The notes: generated from the letters alone by a model not told the origin. A stretch of DNA of 64,000 nt from Oscillospiraceae bacterium (GCA_902795195.1 CADBKF010000015.1:1-64000); one strand, 5' to 3'; numbered from the stretch's first letter, positions 21,773 to 31,664 are shown. Numbers and translations are program-made.

Positions 21773-22801
21773 ATGGAAAAGCTGTGGTTTGGTTCGGATT
21801 ATCAGGAGGGCTGCGATCCCTCGATCCTCCGCGCGCTGGAGGCGACCAATTACGACAAAACGCCGGGCTACGGCCTGGATCCGGTCTGCGAGCGGGCCAA
21901 GGCGAAGATCCGCGCGGCCTGCCGCGCCGAGGACGCCGAGGCCTGGTTCCTCTCCGGCGGCACGCAGACCAACGCCACCGTGATCGCCGGCGCGCTGCGC
22001 GGCTTTGAGGCAGTGATCGCCGCCCAGACCGGCCACATCCACGGCCACGAGGCCGGCGCCATCGAGCTGGGCGGGCACAAGGTGCTGACGCTGCCGCAGC
22101 AGGACGGCAAGCTGGCCGCGGCCACGCTGCAGGGCTTCCTTTCGGCCTACTTTGCCGACAAAAACCTGGCCCACACGGTGCAGCCGCGGATGGTCTACCT
22201 CTCCCAGCCGACCGAATACGGCACGCTCTACAGCCGGCAGGAGCTGGCGCAGATTTCGGACATCTGCCGCGCGTTCGGGCTGCTGCTGTACGTGGACGGG
22301 GCGCGGCTGGCCTACGCGCTCGGCTGCCCGGCCAACGACGTGACGCTGCCGGACATGGCGCAGCTGTGCGACATCTTCTACATCGGCGGCACCAAGTGCG
22401 GCGCGCTGCTGGGCGAGGCCATCGTGGCGCGGCCGGGCCTGCTGCCCCACTTTTTCACGGTCATCAAGCAGCACGGCGGCCTGCTCGCGAAGGGAAGGGT
22501 CCTGGGCCTGCAATTCGACTGCCTGTTTGAGGGCGACCGCTACGTGGCGCTGGGCCGCCGCGCCAACGCGCTGGCCGCGCGCCTGCGCAAAACCCTTCTG
22601 GAAAAGGGCTACACGCTCACGGTCCCCTCGCCGACGAACCAGATCTTCGTCACCGTGGACAACGAGCGCCTGGCAAGGCTGGGCGAGCGGGTGGTCTACG
22701 GCTTCTGGGAGCAGGCGGACGAGAACCACACCGTCATCCGCCTGGCCACCAGCTGGGCCACGACGGACGAGGAGATCGCCGCCCTGGAGGCACTGCTGTA
22801 G
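21773..22801 (+). CDS. ltaE: Low-specificity L-threonine aldolase family PLP enzyme
   Basis: A 342-residue fold-type I PLP enzyme that would cleave L-threonine/allo-threonine to glycine and acetaldehyde. It carries FLSGGTQTNATVI (cofactor phosphate region), HIHGHEAGAIEL (the HxxxxEAGA stretch), YVDGARLAYAL (conserved Asp/Arg) and the PLP lysine in YIGGTKCGALLGEAI. The Shine-Dalgarno AGGAGG lies 6 nt before the start. The gene probably depends on read-through of the nrdR terminator or on an unrecognised promoter. Confidence 0.9.
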   Translation: MEKLWFGSDYQEGCDPSILRALEATNYDKTPGYGLDPVCERAKAKIRAACRAEDAEAWFLSGGTQTNATVIAGALRGFEAVIAAQTGHIHGHEAGAIELGGHKVLTLPQQDGKLAAATLQGFLSAYFADKNLAHTVQPRMVYLSQPTEYGTLYSRQELAQISDICRAFGLLLYVDGARLAYALGCPANDVTLPDMAQLCDIFYIGGTKCGALLGEAIVARPGLLPHFFTVIKQHGGLLAKGRVLGLQFDCLFEGDRYVALGRRANALAARLRKTLLEKGYTLTVPSPTNQIFVTVDNERLARLGERVVYGFWEQADENHTVIRLATSWATTDEEIAALEALL

Positions 22802-22880
22802 CCGGATGCGCGCACCATCCGGACTCGCCGAATGCTGCCGGCGGCGCTTGGCCGCTGCGAGAAATGGGGAAAACTGTGCT

Positions 22881-24287
22881 ATGAAACGAATGATTTTGCT
22901 TCTTCTTGTCCTTTCGCTGCTGCTCTCCGGCTGCGGAGCTGCGAAACCGGTACCGGGCGGACCGGAAAAGCTGACGGCGGACAAAATCCTGTTCTATCCG
23001 CCGGAGGGATGGAAGGATCGGCAGGGTACGCTGCTCCCTCTGAAGGACGTGGAGGCGGCCTGGACACAGACGCTGTTTCCGAGAAGCCATTATTATGATG
23101 AACTGTTCCAGGGGGACGGCGAACGGCTGCTGCATGTGCTGGACTACTGCTTTGCAAACGGCTACGCGGGCTTTTCCGTGTCTTCCGGGACCCTGGAGCT
23201 GGATCTGAGCGCGCAGCAGTTCCGGGCCTTGCGCTTTGTTTACCGCATCGACGACAGCAAGGTGCTGGCGCATCGGGGCGACGGCGACGGCGCCTATGAC
23301 ACGGTGCGGCTGGAATACCGGGAGGGGCATCAGGAGGACACCATGCCTTATTTTGTGCAGGGGCTGGAGGCTGTGCGGGAGATTGTCAAGCAGGCGCCGA
23401 AGGATCTGAACGACTATGAGACCGCCTGCTGGGTGATGGACTATTTGGCTGGGCACGTGCAGTACGGCGACCGCGACCGCTATTATTTCACCGACGGCCA
23501 CCAGCTCTATGATGCGCTGGTGGGCGGGACCACGCTGTGCTCCGGCTACGCGGATGCCATGTATTATCTGTGCAACGCCTTGGGGGTGGACTGCCTCTGC
23601 GTCTACGGGCTCTGCTTCAGCCAGACAAAGGACGGCGGTCTGGACGACCATCTGTGGAATCTGGTGCGGATGGACGGGGACTGGTACTACTGCGATCCCA
23701 CCTGGAACGCCACCACCGGTCCCACCCTGGTACCGAGGTTCTTCGGCCTGTCCGAGCAGGCGCTCTATCTCCTCAACGGCGACCGGCGCACGGGGGAGTA
23801 CAACGACGACACGATGATCCCGGCCAGCGGGCAGAGCTACGATCCGACGGCCCACTGGAACGATACGCCGGAGGGGGCACTTAAAAGCTGGCTCTGGTTT
23901 GCGGGCTATGCTGCGCAGGAGCCCGTCTATTTGATCGCGGCGCTGGATCTGGTGCCGGAGGATGCGCTGCTCGAGGCGCCGGATGCGGAAGGGTATATGC
24001 TGAGCTCGATTTCCTACGCGGACTTTTCCAGGGAGATCGCAAAGTTCATGACCGAGGACTGCTTCGCGGCCTGGTTTACAAAGGCCTACCGGGAGAAGGA
24101 TGGGAAGCTGTCGCTTTGGCAGGATCGGACCGGAGGCCCGGTGTGGGCGCTTCAAAGCCTGCGCCAAGCCGGGGATGCCTGGAGGGCCGTGCTGCTGTCT
24201 TCGGAAGGAGAACAGAGGGAGGCAGAGCTGCGCTTCGAGTTGCAGGACGGCCGATACCGGGTCGAAAGCTTCGATTTTCTCCCGTGA
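22881..24287 (+). CDS. Transglutaminase-like lipoprotein
   Basis: A 468-residue lipoprotein: MKRMILLLLVLSLLLSGC gives a signal peptide with lipobox (LLSGC). The middle contains a transglutaminase/protease-like core with Cys in TTLCSGYADAMYYLCN, His in DDHLWNLVRMDGDWYY and Asp in CDPTWN, the usual C-H-D triad. It is therefore an extracellular, membrane-tethered peptidase or amide transferase of unknown substrate. The upstream frame to 22527 overlaps the aldolase in another frame and is not used. The gene follows the aldolase after 79 nt with only a weak GGGGA ribosome site. Confidence 0.85.
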   Translation: MKRMILLLLVLSLLLSGCGAAKPVPGGPEKLTADKILFYPPEGWKDRQGTLLPLKDVEAAWTQTLFPRSHYYDELFQGDGERLLHVLDYCFANGYAGFSVSSGTLELDLSAQQFRALRFVYRIDDSKVLAHRGDGDGAYDTVRLEYREGHQEDTMPYFVQGLEAVREIVKQAPKDLNDYETACWVMDYLAGHVQYGDRDRYYFTDGHQLYDALVGGTTLCSGYADAMYYLCNALGVDCLCVYGLCFSQTKDGGLDDHLWNLVRMDGDWYYCDPTWNATTGPTLVPRFFGLSEQALYLLNGDRRTGEYNDDTMIPASGQSYDPTAHWNDTPEGALKSWLWFAGYAAQEPVYLIAALDLVPEDALLEAPDAEGYMLSSISYADFSREIAKFMTEDCFAAWFTKAYREKDGKLSLWQDRTGGPVWALQSLRQAGDAWRAVLLSSEGEQREAELRFELQDGRYRVESFDFLP

Positions 24288-24361
24288 CGATCGTGATTGT
24301 CCGGTGCCCCGTACGATACACTGGATGATCACTCCGCGCATCGGGCATTTTTGACACGCTG

Positions 24362-24397
24362 AAAAAAACAGCACCTGTTTTCACAGGCGCTGTTTTT
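24362..24397. terminator. Bidirectional intrinsic terminator
   Basis: AAAAAACAGCACCTG pairs with CAGGCGCTGTTTTTT with one internal mismatch. It lies between the convergent lipoprotein and ade genes. Confidence 0.85.
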
Positions 24398-24409
24398 TCA
24401 AAATCAGGG

Positions 24410-26113
24410 TCACACAAACTGCTGCGTGAGTACGTCCACCATGCCCTTGGTGGTCAGGCGGAGGGTGGGGATGACGGGCAGGGACATGAACGAGAGGGTC
24501 ATGAACGGGTCGATGCCCCGGCCCACGCCCAGGCTGTAGGCCGCGTCCTTGGCGGCCTCGAGGCGGGCGTTGACCTCCCGCAGGTCTGTGTCGGACATGA
24601 GGCCCGCGATCTCCAGGGCCACCTCGCCGAGCACTTTGCCGCCGTCCACCACGGTGATGCCGCCGCGGTTTTCCACAATGCGCCGGGCTGCGAAGGCCAT
24701 GTCCTCGGCGTTTGCGCCGACGACGATCAGGTTGTGCGAGTCGTGGGAGATGGAGGTCGCCACCGCGCCGCGCCGCAGGCCGTAGCCCTGGATGTAGCCA
24801 AGGCCGATGTGGCCGGTGCCGTGGTGCCGCTCGATGACCGCGATGCGCAGGATGTCGTTTTCGGGGTCCGCGTGGTCGGTGCGGCCGTTGTCGGTGGAGA
24901 CGATCTGCCCGGGCACCATGCCGATGATGCCCTGCATCCCGTTTTCGGCAAAATCCGCCGCCTCGATGTGCGCCACGCGGAAGGTGTTCTGGGCCTTCTC
25001 CCGCAGGGCGGGGTCGATTTCCGGCGCGGAGAATTCGGCCAGCGTCCCGTCGTAGCAGAGCAGGCCGTTCTTGAAGACCTGCTGCACCCGGAAGTGCTCG
25101 AGATCGTCAAACACGGTCAGATCCGCCAGCAGGCCCGGCGCGACGGCGCCGCGGTCATAGAGCCGGAAATACTGGGCGCAGCCCTTTGTGGCCGCGGTGA
25201 CGGCCGCGATGGGGTCTGCCCCGAAGCGCACCGCTTCGCGTAAAATGTAGTCGATATGGCCCTTTTCCAGCAGGTCGATCGGGTGCTTGTCGTCAGTGCA
25301 CAGCAGGCAGCGCTCGGCGGCCCTGCCGTGCAGCAGGGGCGCGAGGGCCTCGAGATTCCGGGCGGCGGTGCCGTCGCGGATCATGATGTACTGCCCGCGG
25401 CGCAGCTTTTCCATGGCCTCGCCGGGCTCGGAGCACTCGTGGTCCGAGCCCACGCCCGCGCCGACGTAGGCGCTCAGCTCGCTGCCGGAAAGGCCCGGCG
25501 CGTGGCCGTCGACGCATTTGCCGTGGGCCTCGGCGGCGGCAATTTTGGCAAGCACGGCCTCGTCGTTGTGCACCACGCCGAAGGCGTTCATCATCTCCGC
25601 CAGGCCGAGGACCCTCGGATTTTCGTAGAAGCGGTCGACGGCCTGCCAGTCGAGCTCGGCCCCGGCTTCGTCGAGCGGCGTCGAGGGCACGCAGGAGGGC
25701 AGCATGAAGAACACGTCCAGCGGCAGGCCTTCGGTGGCCTGCAGCATGAATTCGATGCCGTCCGTGCCCATGACGTTGGTGATCTCGTGCGGGTCGGTCA
25801 CGACGGCGGTGGTGCCGTGGGGCACGACCGCCTTGACGAACTCGGCCGGGGAGACCAGGCTCGATTCGAGGTGGATGTGCGCGTCCATGAGGCCGGGGCA
25901 GACGATGCCCTCCGGGTGCAGCTCCTGCTTGCCGGTATAGCTGCCCACGCCGGCGATGCGGCCGCCCTCGATGGCGATGTCGCCGCGCAGCAGCTCGCCG
26001 GAGTAGACGTTGACGTACTGCGCGTCCTTGAGCACCAGCTCCGCCGGCACGCGCCCGGCCGCCACGTCAATGAGCCGTTTTTTTTGTTCAATGCGGGACT
26101 TCAAGTCTTCCAT
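24410..26113 (-). CDS. ade: Adenine deaminase
   Basis: A 567-residue amidohydrolase-superfamily enzyme converting adenine to hypoxanthine and ammonia. The metal motif HIHLESS is near residue 80; DPHEITNVMG, VDGHAPGLSG and LCTDDKHPIDLL follow; the C-terminal domain has TSISHDSHNLIVVG and LSLPVIPTLRLTTKG, all characteristic of Ade. I take the Met at 26113, because GGAG directly abuts the first ATG (26125). Upstream lie repeats and then the nucleoside ABC transporter, consistent with purine salvage. Confidence 0.95.
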   Translation of the reverse strand: MEDLKSRIEQKKRLIDVAAGRVPAELVLKDAQYVNVYSGELLRGDIAIEGGRIAGVGSYTGKQELHPEGIVCPGLMDAHIHLESSLVSPAEFVKAVVPHGTTAVVTDPHEITNVMGTDGIEFMLQATEGLPLDVFFMLPSCVPSTPLDEAGAELDWQAVDRFYENPRVLGLAEMMNAFGVVHNDEAVLAKIAAAEAHGKCVDGHAPGLSGSELSAYVGAGVGSDHECSEPGEAMEKLRRGQYIMIRDGTAARNLEALAPLLHGRAAERCLLCTDDKHPIDLLEKGHIDYILREAVRFGADPIAAVTAATKGCAQYFRLYDRGAVAPGLLADLTVFDDLEHFRVQQVFKNGLLCYDGTLAEFSAPEIDPALREKAQNTFRVAHIEAADFAENGMQGIIGMVPGQIVSTDNGRTDHADPENDILRIAVIERHHGTGHIGLGYIQGYGLRRGAVATSISHDSHNLIVVGANAEDMAFAARRIVENRGGITVVDGGKVLGEVALEIAGLMSDTDLREVNARLEAAKDAAYSLGVGRGIDPFMTLSFMSLPVIPTLRLTTKGMVDVLTQQFV

Positions 26114-26125
26114 AAACGTTCTCAT

Positions 26126-26294
26126 CTCCTATTGCCTCTTGCTGAGGAAAGATTCTTCGCTGCGCTCAGAATGACAGGATCGTAACCCCGTCTCCTATTG
26201 CCTATTGCCTGTTGCCTGATACCAACGCTCTGCCGCGCCTCGCCGAAGTGGACTGTGTCGGCGGGACGTCGAGACGCCGTCCCCTACAGGGCGC
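26126..26294. repeat. Repeat-filled gap (GGCAATA heptamers, small palindromes)
   Basis: GGCAATA-type heptamers at 26128-26140 and 26192-26218 flank a segment with GATTCTTCGCTGCGCTCAGA, which reappears near 62040. A reversed GACGTCGAGACGCCGTCCCC unit follows at about 26258-26287. Confidence 0.75.
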
Positions 26295-27329
26295 CTACCG
26301 ATCCTCGCGGAAGTAGGCCTTGCCGAGGGAGGCGGGCGGCTGGTCCTCGGGCTTGCGGCGCAGGGACACCAGGATCAGCACCAGCAGCGTGAACAGGTAG
26401 GGCAGCATCTGGAAGATCTTGTCCGAGCCCTTGAACAGGCCGGGCACCAGGAAGTAGAACCAGGACAGCAGACCGAACAGGTAGGCGCCCCAGATGCAGC
26501 GCATCGGCTTCCAGGTGGCGAAGATGACCAGCGCCACGGCCAGCCAGCCCAGAGAGCCGATCGTCGCCGAGGTCTCCCACAGGCCGTCAATGTACTCCAT
26601 GACGTAGAAGCAGCCGCCCAGGCCAGAGATGCCCGCGCCGATGCAGGTGGAGAGGTACTTGTACTTGTTGATGTTGAGGCCCGCTGCGTCGGCGGTGGCG
26701 GTGTTTTCACCCACGGCACGCAGGCTCAGGCCGGTGCGGGTCTTGCTCAAAAAGTACCACAGCAGGACCGCCACCACGATGGCGAGGTAGACCATGAAGC
26801 CGTGGCGGAAGAGCAGCGAGCCGAGGTTGAATTTGTCCGTCAGGCCGTCGAGCGAGGTGACCAGGGGGCTGATATAGGCCTTGACCGCGTCAGAGGTGAC
26901 GTCGGCGCGGACCGTGCCGACGCTGCCCAGCGAGCCGCCGATGTAGTTGGCGATGCCGGTGCCGAAGATCGTCAGCGTCAGACCGGTGACGTTCTGGTTC
27001 GTGCGCAGGGTGATGGTCAGGAAGGCGAAAATCAGGCCCGCGAGCATGGAGGCTGCAAAGGCGAACGCCAGGCAGGCCAGCACGCAGAGGATGGGATAGA
27101 GCGCGCCCATGCCGGCTGCCAGGCCCGCGGTGGCCCGCTGGAAGGCCAGAGAGCCCGCCAGAGATGCGATGGCGCCGATGTACATGATGCCGGGCACGCC
27201 CAGGTTCAGGTTGCCGCCCTTCTCGGTGAGGATCTCGCCGAGCGCGCCGTAGAGAATTACGGTGCCGAAGGTGATCGAGAAGGTCAGTGTGGTGCTGAAG
27301 GAGGAAATAAAGCTCAGAAAGGCATTCAT
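26295..27329 (-). CDS. Nucleoside-type ABC transporter permease 2
   Basis: A 344-residue permease of the BMP/nucleoside family (NupQ/YufQ-like), with about 8-10 helices. GALGEILTEKGGNLNLGVPG is the conserved early motif (usually GE...EK-G--NLG-EG) and TGLSLRAVGENTATADAAGLN is the cytoplasmic coupling region. It overlaps the preceding permease gene by 4 nt. With the other subunits it would import purine nucleosides or bases. Confidence 0.9.
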   Translation of the reverse strand: MNAFLSFISSFSTTLTFSITFGTVILYGALGEILTEKGGNLNLGVPGIMYIGAIASLAGSLAFQRATAGLAAGMGALYPILCVLACLAFAFAASMLAGLIFAFLTITLRTNQNVTGLTLTIFGTGIANYIGGSLGSVGTVRADVTSDAVKAYISPLVTSLDGLTDKFNLGSLLFRHGFMVYLAIVVAVLLWYFLSKTRTGLSLRAVGENTATADAAGLNINKYKYLSTCIGAGISGLGGCFYVMEYIDGLWETSATIGSLGWLAVALVIFATWKPMRCIWGAYLFGLLSWFYFLVPGLFKGSDKIFQMLPYLFTLLVLILVSLRRKPEDQPPASLGKAYFREDR

Positions 27330-28435
27330 TTCGCTGCGCCTCCTTTCTGCTTTTTGGCCAGCAGGACCTTGTAGTTCGTGAAGAACTCACAGCCCAGCAC
27401 GAAGAACAGCACGATGCCGGTCAGAATCTTGGCGTAGTAGTCGTTGAGGTTGAAGGCCGAGGACATCTGCTTGCCGGCCAGCTCCATGAAGGTGTAGAGC
27501 GCGGCGAAGACCACCATGAGGTAGGGGTTCGTGTGCGCGAGCCACGCGATGATGATCGCGGTGAAGCCGCGGCCGTCGGCGGTGGATTCGGTCAGCGTTC
27601 TCGAGACGGCGGAGACCGCCAGGAAGCCGGCAAAGCCGCACACGCCGCCGGAGATCGCCATGGAGCGGACATAGACCTTGTTGACGCGGATGCCGGCGTA
27701 TTTTGCGGTGTTGACCGAGTCGCCGACGACGGAGATTTCATAGCCCTGCTTGGTGTAGCGCAGGTAGGCCCACATGGCGACCACCACAACCAGGACGATG
27801 AGCACCAGCCACATGTAGTCCTTGTCGTTGAAGTTGCCGGTGAACATCTCGCCGATCCAGCCCTTGTGGTAGGCCGGCTCGCCGGATTTGCCGTTCATGA
27901 TGCCGATCTTGACGGTGCCGAGCGTACCCTCCCAGATCGTGCAGAAGTAGAGGACGATCTGGATGGCAATGTAGTTCATCATCAGGGTGAACAGGGTTTC
28001 GTTGGCGTTCCACTTGGCCTTGAAGAAGCCGGGGACCATGCCCCACAGGGCGCCGAAGACGATGGCGACAATGGCCATCAGCACCAGCAGGGGGATCGAG
28101 GGCAGCTGCCAGCAGAACTTCATGAGGATCAGCGCGCCCAGGCCGCCCATCAGCATCTGGCCTTCGGCGCCGACGTTCCAGAAGTGCATCTTGAAGGCGG
28201 GGGCCAGGCCGACCGCGATGCACGACAGGATCATCGTGCGCTGCAAAAACTCCCAGAGGCGCTTGGTGGTGCCGAAGGAGCCGCCCACCATCTCGGAGAT
28301 CACGCGCATCGGATCGCGCCCGGTGAACAGGTAGGTGATGATCAGGCACAGCAGCAGCGCCGCGATGATCGCGATGATGCGGATCGCCACGGAGAGCACT
28401 GCGGAAATGCCGTCTCGTTTGGAAATGCGGATCAT
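27326..28435 (-). CDS. Nucleoside-type ABC transporter permease 1
   Basis: A 369-residue membrane protein (NupP/YufP-like). It contains the conserved HFWNVGAEGQMLMGG (the N-x-GAEGQ motif), GALWGMVPGFFKAKWNANETLFTLMMNYIA split over two helices, and GYEISVVGDSVNTAKYAGI, the NBD-contact region. It overlaps by 4 nt both the upstream ATPase gene and the downstream permease gene, a tight operon. Confidence 0.9.
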   Translation of the reverse strand: MIRISKRDGISAVLSVAIRIIAIIAALLLCLIITYLFTGRDPMRVISEMVGGSFGTTKRLWEFLQRTMILSCIAVGLAPAFKMHFWNVGAEGQMLMGGLGALILMKFCWQLPSIPLLVLMAIVAIVFGALWGMVPGFFKAKWNANETLFTLMMNYIAIQIVLYFCTIWEGTLGTVKIGIMNGKSGEPAYHKGWIGEMFTGNFNDKDYMWLVLIVLVVVVAMWAYLRYTKQGYEISVVGDSVNTAKYAGIRVNKVYVRSMAISGGVCGFAGFLAVSAVSRTLTESTADGRGFTAIIIAWLAHTNPYLMVVFAALYTFMELAGKQMSSAFNLNDYYAKILTGIVLFFVLGCEFFTNYKVLLAKKQKGGAAK

Positions 28436-29985
28436 GCGTTCTCCTCCTCTCTGCGGAACTGGGTCATGAGCAGACCGATTTCCTCCTTGGTGGTCGCGGC
28501 GGCGTCCACGATGCCGCTGACCTGGCCGCCGCAGAGGACCAGGATCCGGTCACAGAGCTCGAGCAGCACGTCCAGGTCCTCGCCGACGTAGATGACGGCA
28601 GCGCCCTTCATCTTCTGCTCGGTCAGGAGGTTGTAGATCATGTAGGAGGTGTTGATGTCCAGGCCGCGCACGGCGTAGGCGGTCATCAGCACCGTCGGGG
28701 ACGAGGCGATCTCGCGGCCGACGAGCACCTTCTGTACGTTGCCGCCGGACAGACGGCGGATCGGAATGCGGGTGGTGTCGGGCGTCACGACCTCGAGGTC
28801 CAGGACGATCTTGTCGGCCAGGGCCTGGGCCTTGGCGCGGTCGGCCAGGATGCCCTTGCGGTCGCGGTAGGTGCGCAGCTTGATGTTATCCACGATCGGC
28901 ATCGAGCCGACCAGGCCCGCGCCGAAGCGGTCCTCGGGCACGAAGGAGAGCAGGATGCCGGCGTGGATGATGTCCAGCGGGTCCATGCCGATCAGGCTCA
29001 TTTCCTTGCCCTCGGGGGATATGTAGTTGATGACGGAGCCGCCCTCCTCGGGCTGCAGGCCGGCGATGGCCTCGAGCAGCTCCTTCTGGCCGGAGCCGGC
29101 CACGCCCGCGATGCCGAGGATCTCGCCGCCCATGGCGGTGAAGCTGACATTGTCGAGCTTCTTGACGCCCTCCTTGTCGCGCACGGTGAGGTTTTTGACC
29201 ACGAGCCGGTCGGCGAGCTTGTCGGCCTTGGGCCGGTCGATGTTCAGGCTCACGGCACGGCCCACCATCATGTCGGTCAGCGACTGCTGGGTGGCGGCCT
29301 TGGTCTCCACGTCGCCGATGTACTTGCCCTTGCGCAGCACGGCCACGCGGTCGGACACGTCGAGCACCTCGTGGAGCTTGTGGGTGATGATGATGATCGC
29401 CTTGCCGTCCTTCTTCATGTTGCGCATGACGGCGAAGAGCTTGTCGGTCTCCTGCGGGGTCAGAACGGCGGTGGGCTCGTCGAGGATCAGCACGTTGGCG
29501 CCGCGGTAGAGCACCTTGACGATCTCGACGGTCTGCTTCTGGGAGACGGACATGTCGTAGATCTTCTGGTCGGGGTCGATCTCGAAGCCGTAGCGCTCGG
29601 CGATCTCCTTGACCGCTCTGCGGATGGAGGCCTTGTCGAGCTTGCCCTTGTCGCCCTCGAGGCCGAGGACGATGTTCTCAGCGGCGGTGAACACGTCGAC
29701 GAGCTTGAAGTGCTGGTGGATCATGCCGATGCCGTAGTGGAACGAGTCCTTGGGCGAGCGGATCGTGGCGAGCTTGCCGTCGACGTAAATTTCGCCCTCG
29801 TCGGGGAAGTAGATGCCGCCGAGCATGTTCATGAGGGTCGTCTTGCCCGAGCCGTTTTCGCCCAGCAGCGCCAGGATCTCACCCTTGTGCAGCTCCAGGG
29901 AAACGTCGTTGTTTGCAACGACCTTCTGACCGAAGCGCTTGGTGATGTGCCGCAGCTCAATTGCATTTTCAGCCAATCGAATCAT
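28432..29985 (-). CDS. Nucleoside-type ABC transporter ATP-binding protein (two NBDs)
   Basis: 517 residues with tandem ATPase domains, as in NupO/YufO. NBD1: Walker A GENGSGKTT, signature MSVSQKQ (Ser instead of the usual Gly) and LILDEPTAVL. NBD2: Walker A replaced by GVAGSGQKEL, signature LSGGNVQ, and Walker B VLMTAYAVRGLD lacking the catalytic Glu. An asymmetric second site is common in this family. The annotated ATG directly abuts AAAGG; a TTG at 29976 would be better spaced. It is separated from the binding-protein gene by a terminator and repeats. Confidence 0.9.
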   Translation of the reverse strand: MIRLAENAIELRHITKRFGQKVVANNDVSLELHKGEILALLGENGSGKTTLMNMLGGIYFPDEGEIYVDGKLATIRSPKDSFHYGIGMIHQHFKLVDVFTAAENIVLGLEGDKGKLDKASIRRAVKEIAERYGFEIDPDQKIYDMSVSQKQTVEIVKVLYRGANVLILDEPTAVLTPQETDKLFAVMRNMKKDGKAIIIITHKLHEVLDVSDRVAVLRKGKYIGDVETKAATQQSLTDMMVGRAVSLNIDRPKADKLADRLVVKNLTVRDKEGVKKLDNVSFTAMGGEILGIAGVAGSGQKELLEAIAGLQPEEGGSVINYISPEGKEMSLIGMDPLDIIHAGILLSFVPEDRFGAGLVGSMPIVDNIKLRTYRDRKGILADRAKAQALADKIVLDLEVVTPDTTRIPIRRLSGGNVQKVLVGREIASSPTVLMTAYAVRGLDINTSYMIYNLLTEQKMKGAAVIYVGEDLDVLLELCDRILVLCGGQVSGIVDAAATTKEEIGLLMTQFRREEENA

Positions 29986-29999
29986 CCTTTCTTGGATTT

Positions 30000-30168
30000 T
30001 TAGGGATCAGGGATCAGGGATCAGGGATCAGGGATCAGGGATCAGGGATCAGGGGTCAGGGGGCAGGGAATGTATTTTCAAATTGCCATTTGAAAATGAA
30101 TTTTCATGATCGCGGGAATGTGAAAACTTCGGCTCTGATCCCTGACACCTGATCCCTGATCCCTAAGT
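30000..30168. repeat. GGGATCA heptamer arrays flanking a small palindrome
   Basis: GGGATCA units (30002-30062) and inverted CTGATCC units (30135-30165) surround TTTTCAAATTGCCATTTGAA (30073-30094), the palindrome also found twice near 45425 and 45550. Confidence 0.88.
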
Positions 30169-30175
30169 TCTTTGA

Positions 30176-30212
30176 AAACGCCGGAGCCTGCCCGTGTAGC
30201 AGGCTCCGGCGT
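30176..30212 (-). terminator. Intrinsic terminator after the BMP lipoprotein gene
   Basis: CGCCGGAGCCTGC pairs with GCAGGCTCCGGCG; on the minus strand TTTTC follows. Partial termination here would give more binding protein than transporter core. Confidence 0.85.
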
Positions 30213-30248
30213 GGGGTTGCCAAAGGGTTGGTATGGAATTATATGGAA

Positions 30249-31556
30249 TTAGTTGAGCTCGGTGATGCCGTCGATGCGCAGACTGAAGGACGGAGCGGAC
30301 TGGAAGTAGGACTCGTGGTAGTAGCCGTCGAACATGGCGTTGTCGGCGTCGTTGGTCCAGTCGCCGTCGGTATCGGTGGCGAAGGCCTCCTCAACGGTGG
30401 CGCCGCCAACGGTGAAGGAATCCTGTGCGAAGGGGTGCAGGGTGCCGGCCTTGAGGGCGGCAATGACCTCGTCGACCTTCTCCTGGGTGCCCGCAGCGAC
30501 GTTGGGGCCCAGCGGGGTCAGGGCAACGGCGTCCTGATCAAAGCCCTCGGCCCAGTTGGTCGCGATCTCCTCGCCCTTCATGGCCTGGCCGATCGCGTAG
30601 GTGTAGTACACGCCCCATTCGTTGGTGGGGGAGGTCAGCGCGGCGTTGGGAGCGGCGGTGAGCATGTCGATGTTGTAGCCCACGGAGAAGACGGTGGTGC
30701 CGGCGTTGAGCGCAGCCTCGCAGGCGGAGGGAGCGCCGGTGGAGTCGGCGTGCTGGCCGATGATGACGCAGCCGTCGCCGATCATCTGCTCGGCAGCAGC
30801 CTTCTCAGCGGTGATGTCGAACCAGGAGGAGGTGTAGAGCACTTCCATGGAGACATTCTCATACACGCTCTTGATGCCCAGGAAGAAGGCGGTGTAGCCG
30901 GAGACGACCTCGGCGTAGGGGTAGGCGCCCACGTAGCCGACCTTGACGGTGCCGTCTGCGTTGTAGTTCTTGTCGGTGAGCTTGCCGTCAGCCTCGAGCT
31001 CGGCGATCTTCATACCGGCAACCACGCCGGCAGCGAAGCGGGCCTCGTAGATCTCAGTGAAGGCGTTCTTGAAGTTGGGCAGGCCGGAGGCCTTGGCCTT
31101 GTCGCCGGTCATGGCGACGATCTGGACGTCGGGGTTCTGCTCGGCAGCCAGCTGGGCGTAGTCCTGATGGCCGTAGGAGTTGGTGAACACCAGCGTGCAG
31201 CCCTGATCGATGCAGTCCTCAATGGCGGTCTTGCAGGTCTCATCCTCGCCGATGGCGTACTTCCAGACAAAGTTGTCGGTCTCGCTGAGGCCCAGGTTCT
31301 TGGCAGCTTCCTTCAGGCCGTTGATGTGGGCCAGGGTGTAGCCCTCGTTCTCATCGCCGACCAGAACGACGCCGACCTTGATGTCGCTGTTGGCAGCGGG
31401 CGCTTCGCCGCCGTTGTCAGCGGGGGCTTCGTTGCCGTTGTCGGCGGGAGCTGCGGTCTCGCCGCCGTTGTTTGCCGGGGTCGGCTTTCCGTCGCAGCCG
31501 ACGAACAGAGAAGCCACCAGCATCAGGCACAGAAGCAGAGCAAGCATTCTTTTCAT
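30249..31556 (-). CDS. BMP-family nucleoside-binding lipoprotein
   Basis: A 435-residue substrate-binding protein of the basic membrane protein (BMP/PnrA) family. The signal peptide and lipobox read LVASLFVGCDG; an Asn/Gly/Ala-rich spacer (residues 25-55) follows; the ligand domain has VGVVLVGDENEGYTLAHINGL, LVFTNSYGHQDYAQLAAEQNP and FAAGVVAGMKIAELEADGK. Characterised relatives bind purine nucleosides. GGAGGG is 9 nt before the ATG and a good promoter lies upstream. It is first in the transporter operon. Confidence 0.93.
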   Translation of the reverse strand: MKRMLALLLCLMLVASLFVGCDGKPTPANNGGETAAPADNGNEAPADNGGEAPAANSDIKVGVVLVGDENEGYTLAHINGLKEAAKNLGLSETDNFVWKYAIGEDETCKTAIEDCIDQGCTLVFTNSYGHQDYAQLAAEQNPDVQIVAMTGDKAKASGLPNFKNAFTEIYEARFAAGVVAGMKIAELEADGKLTDKNYNADGTVKVGYVGAYPYAEVVSGYTAFFLGIKSVYENVSMEVLYTSSWFDITAEKAAAEQMIGDGCVIIGQHADSTGAPSACEAALNAGTTVFSVGYNIDMLTAAPNAALTSPTNEWGVYYTYAIGQAMKGEEIATNWAEGFDQDAVALTPLGPNVAAGTQEKVDEVIAALKAGTLHPFAQDSFTVGGATVEEAFATDTDGDWTNDADNAMFDGYYHESYFQSAPSFSLRIDGITELN

Positions 31557-31635
31557 AATACGTTTCCCTCCATATTATTTTTTTGGATGAGCGGCGCGCA
31601 TACGGGTTCCCATATGGGGCCATATCCCTACATGC

Positions 31636-31664
31636 AAGATAGCACAAAATGATAAAATTTACAA
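31636..31664 (-). promoter_or_regulatory. Sigma-A promoter of the nucleoside transporter operon
   Basis: Minus strand: TTGTAA (31659-31664), 17 bp, TATCTT (31636-31641) with extended TGC. Confidence 0.78.
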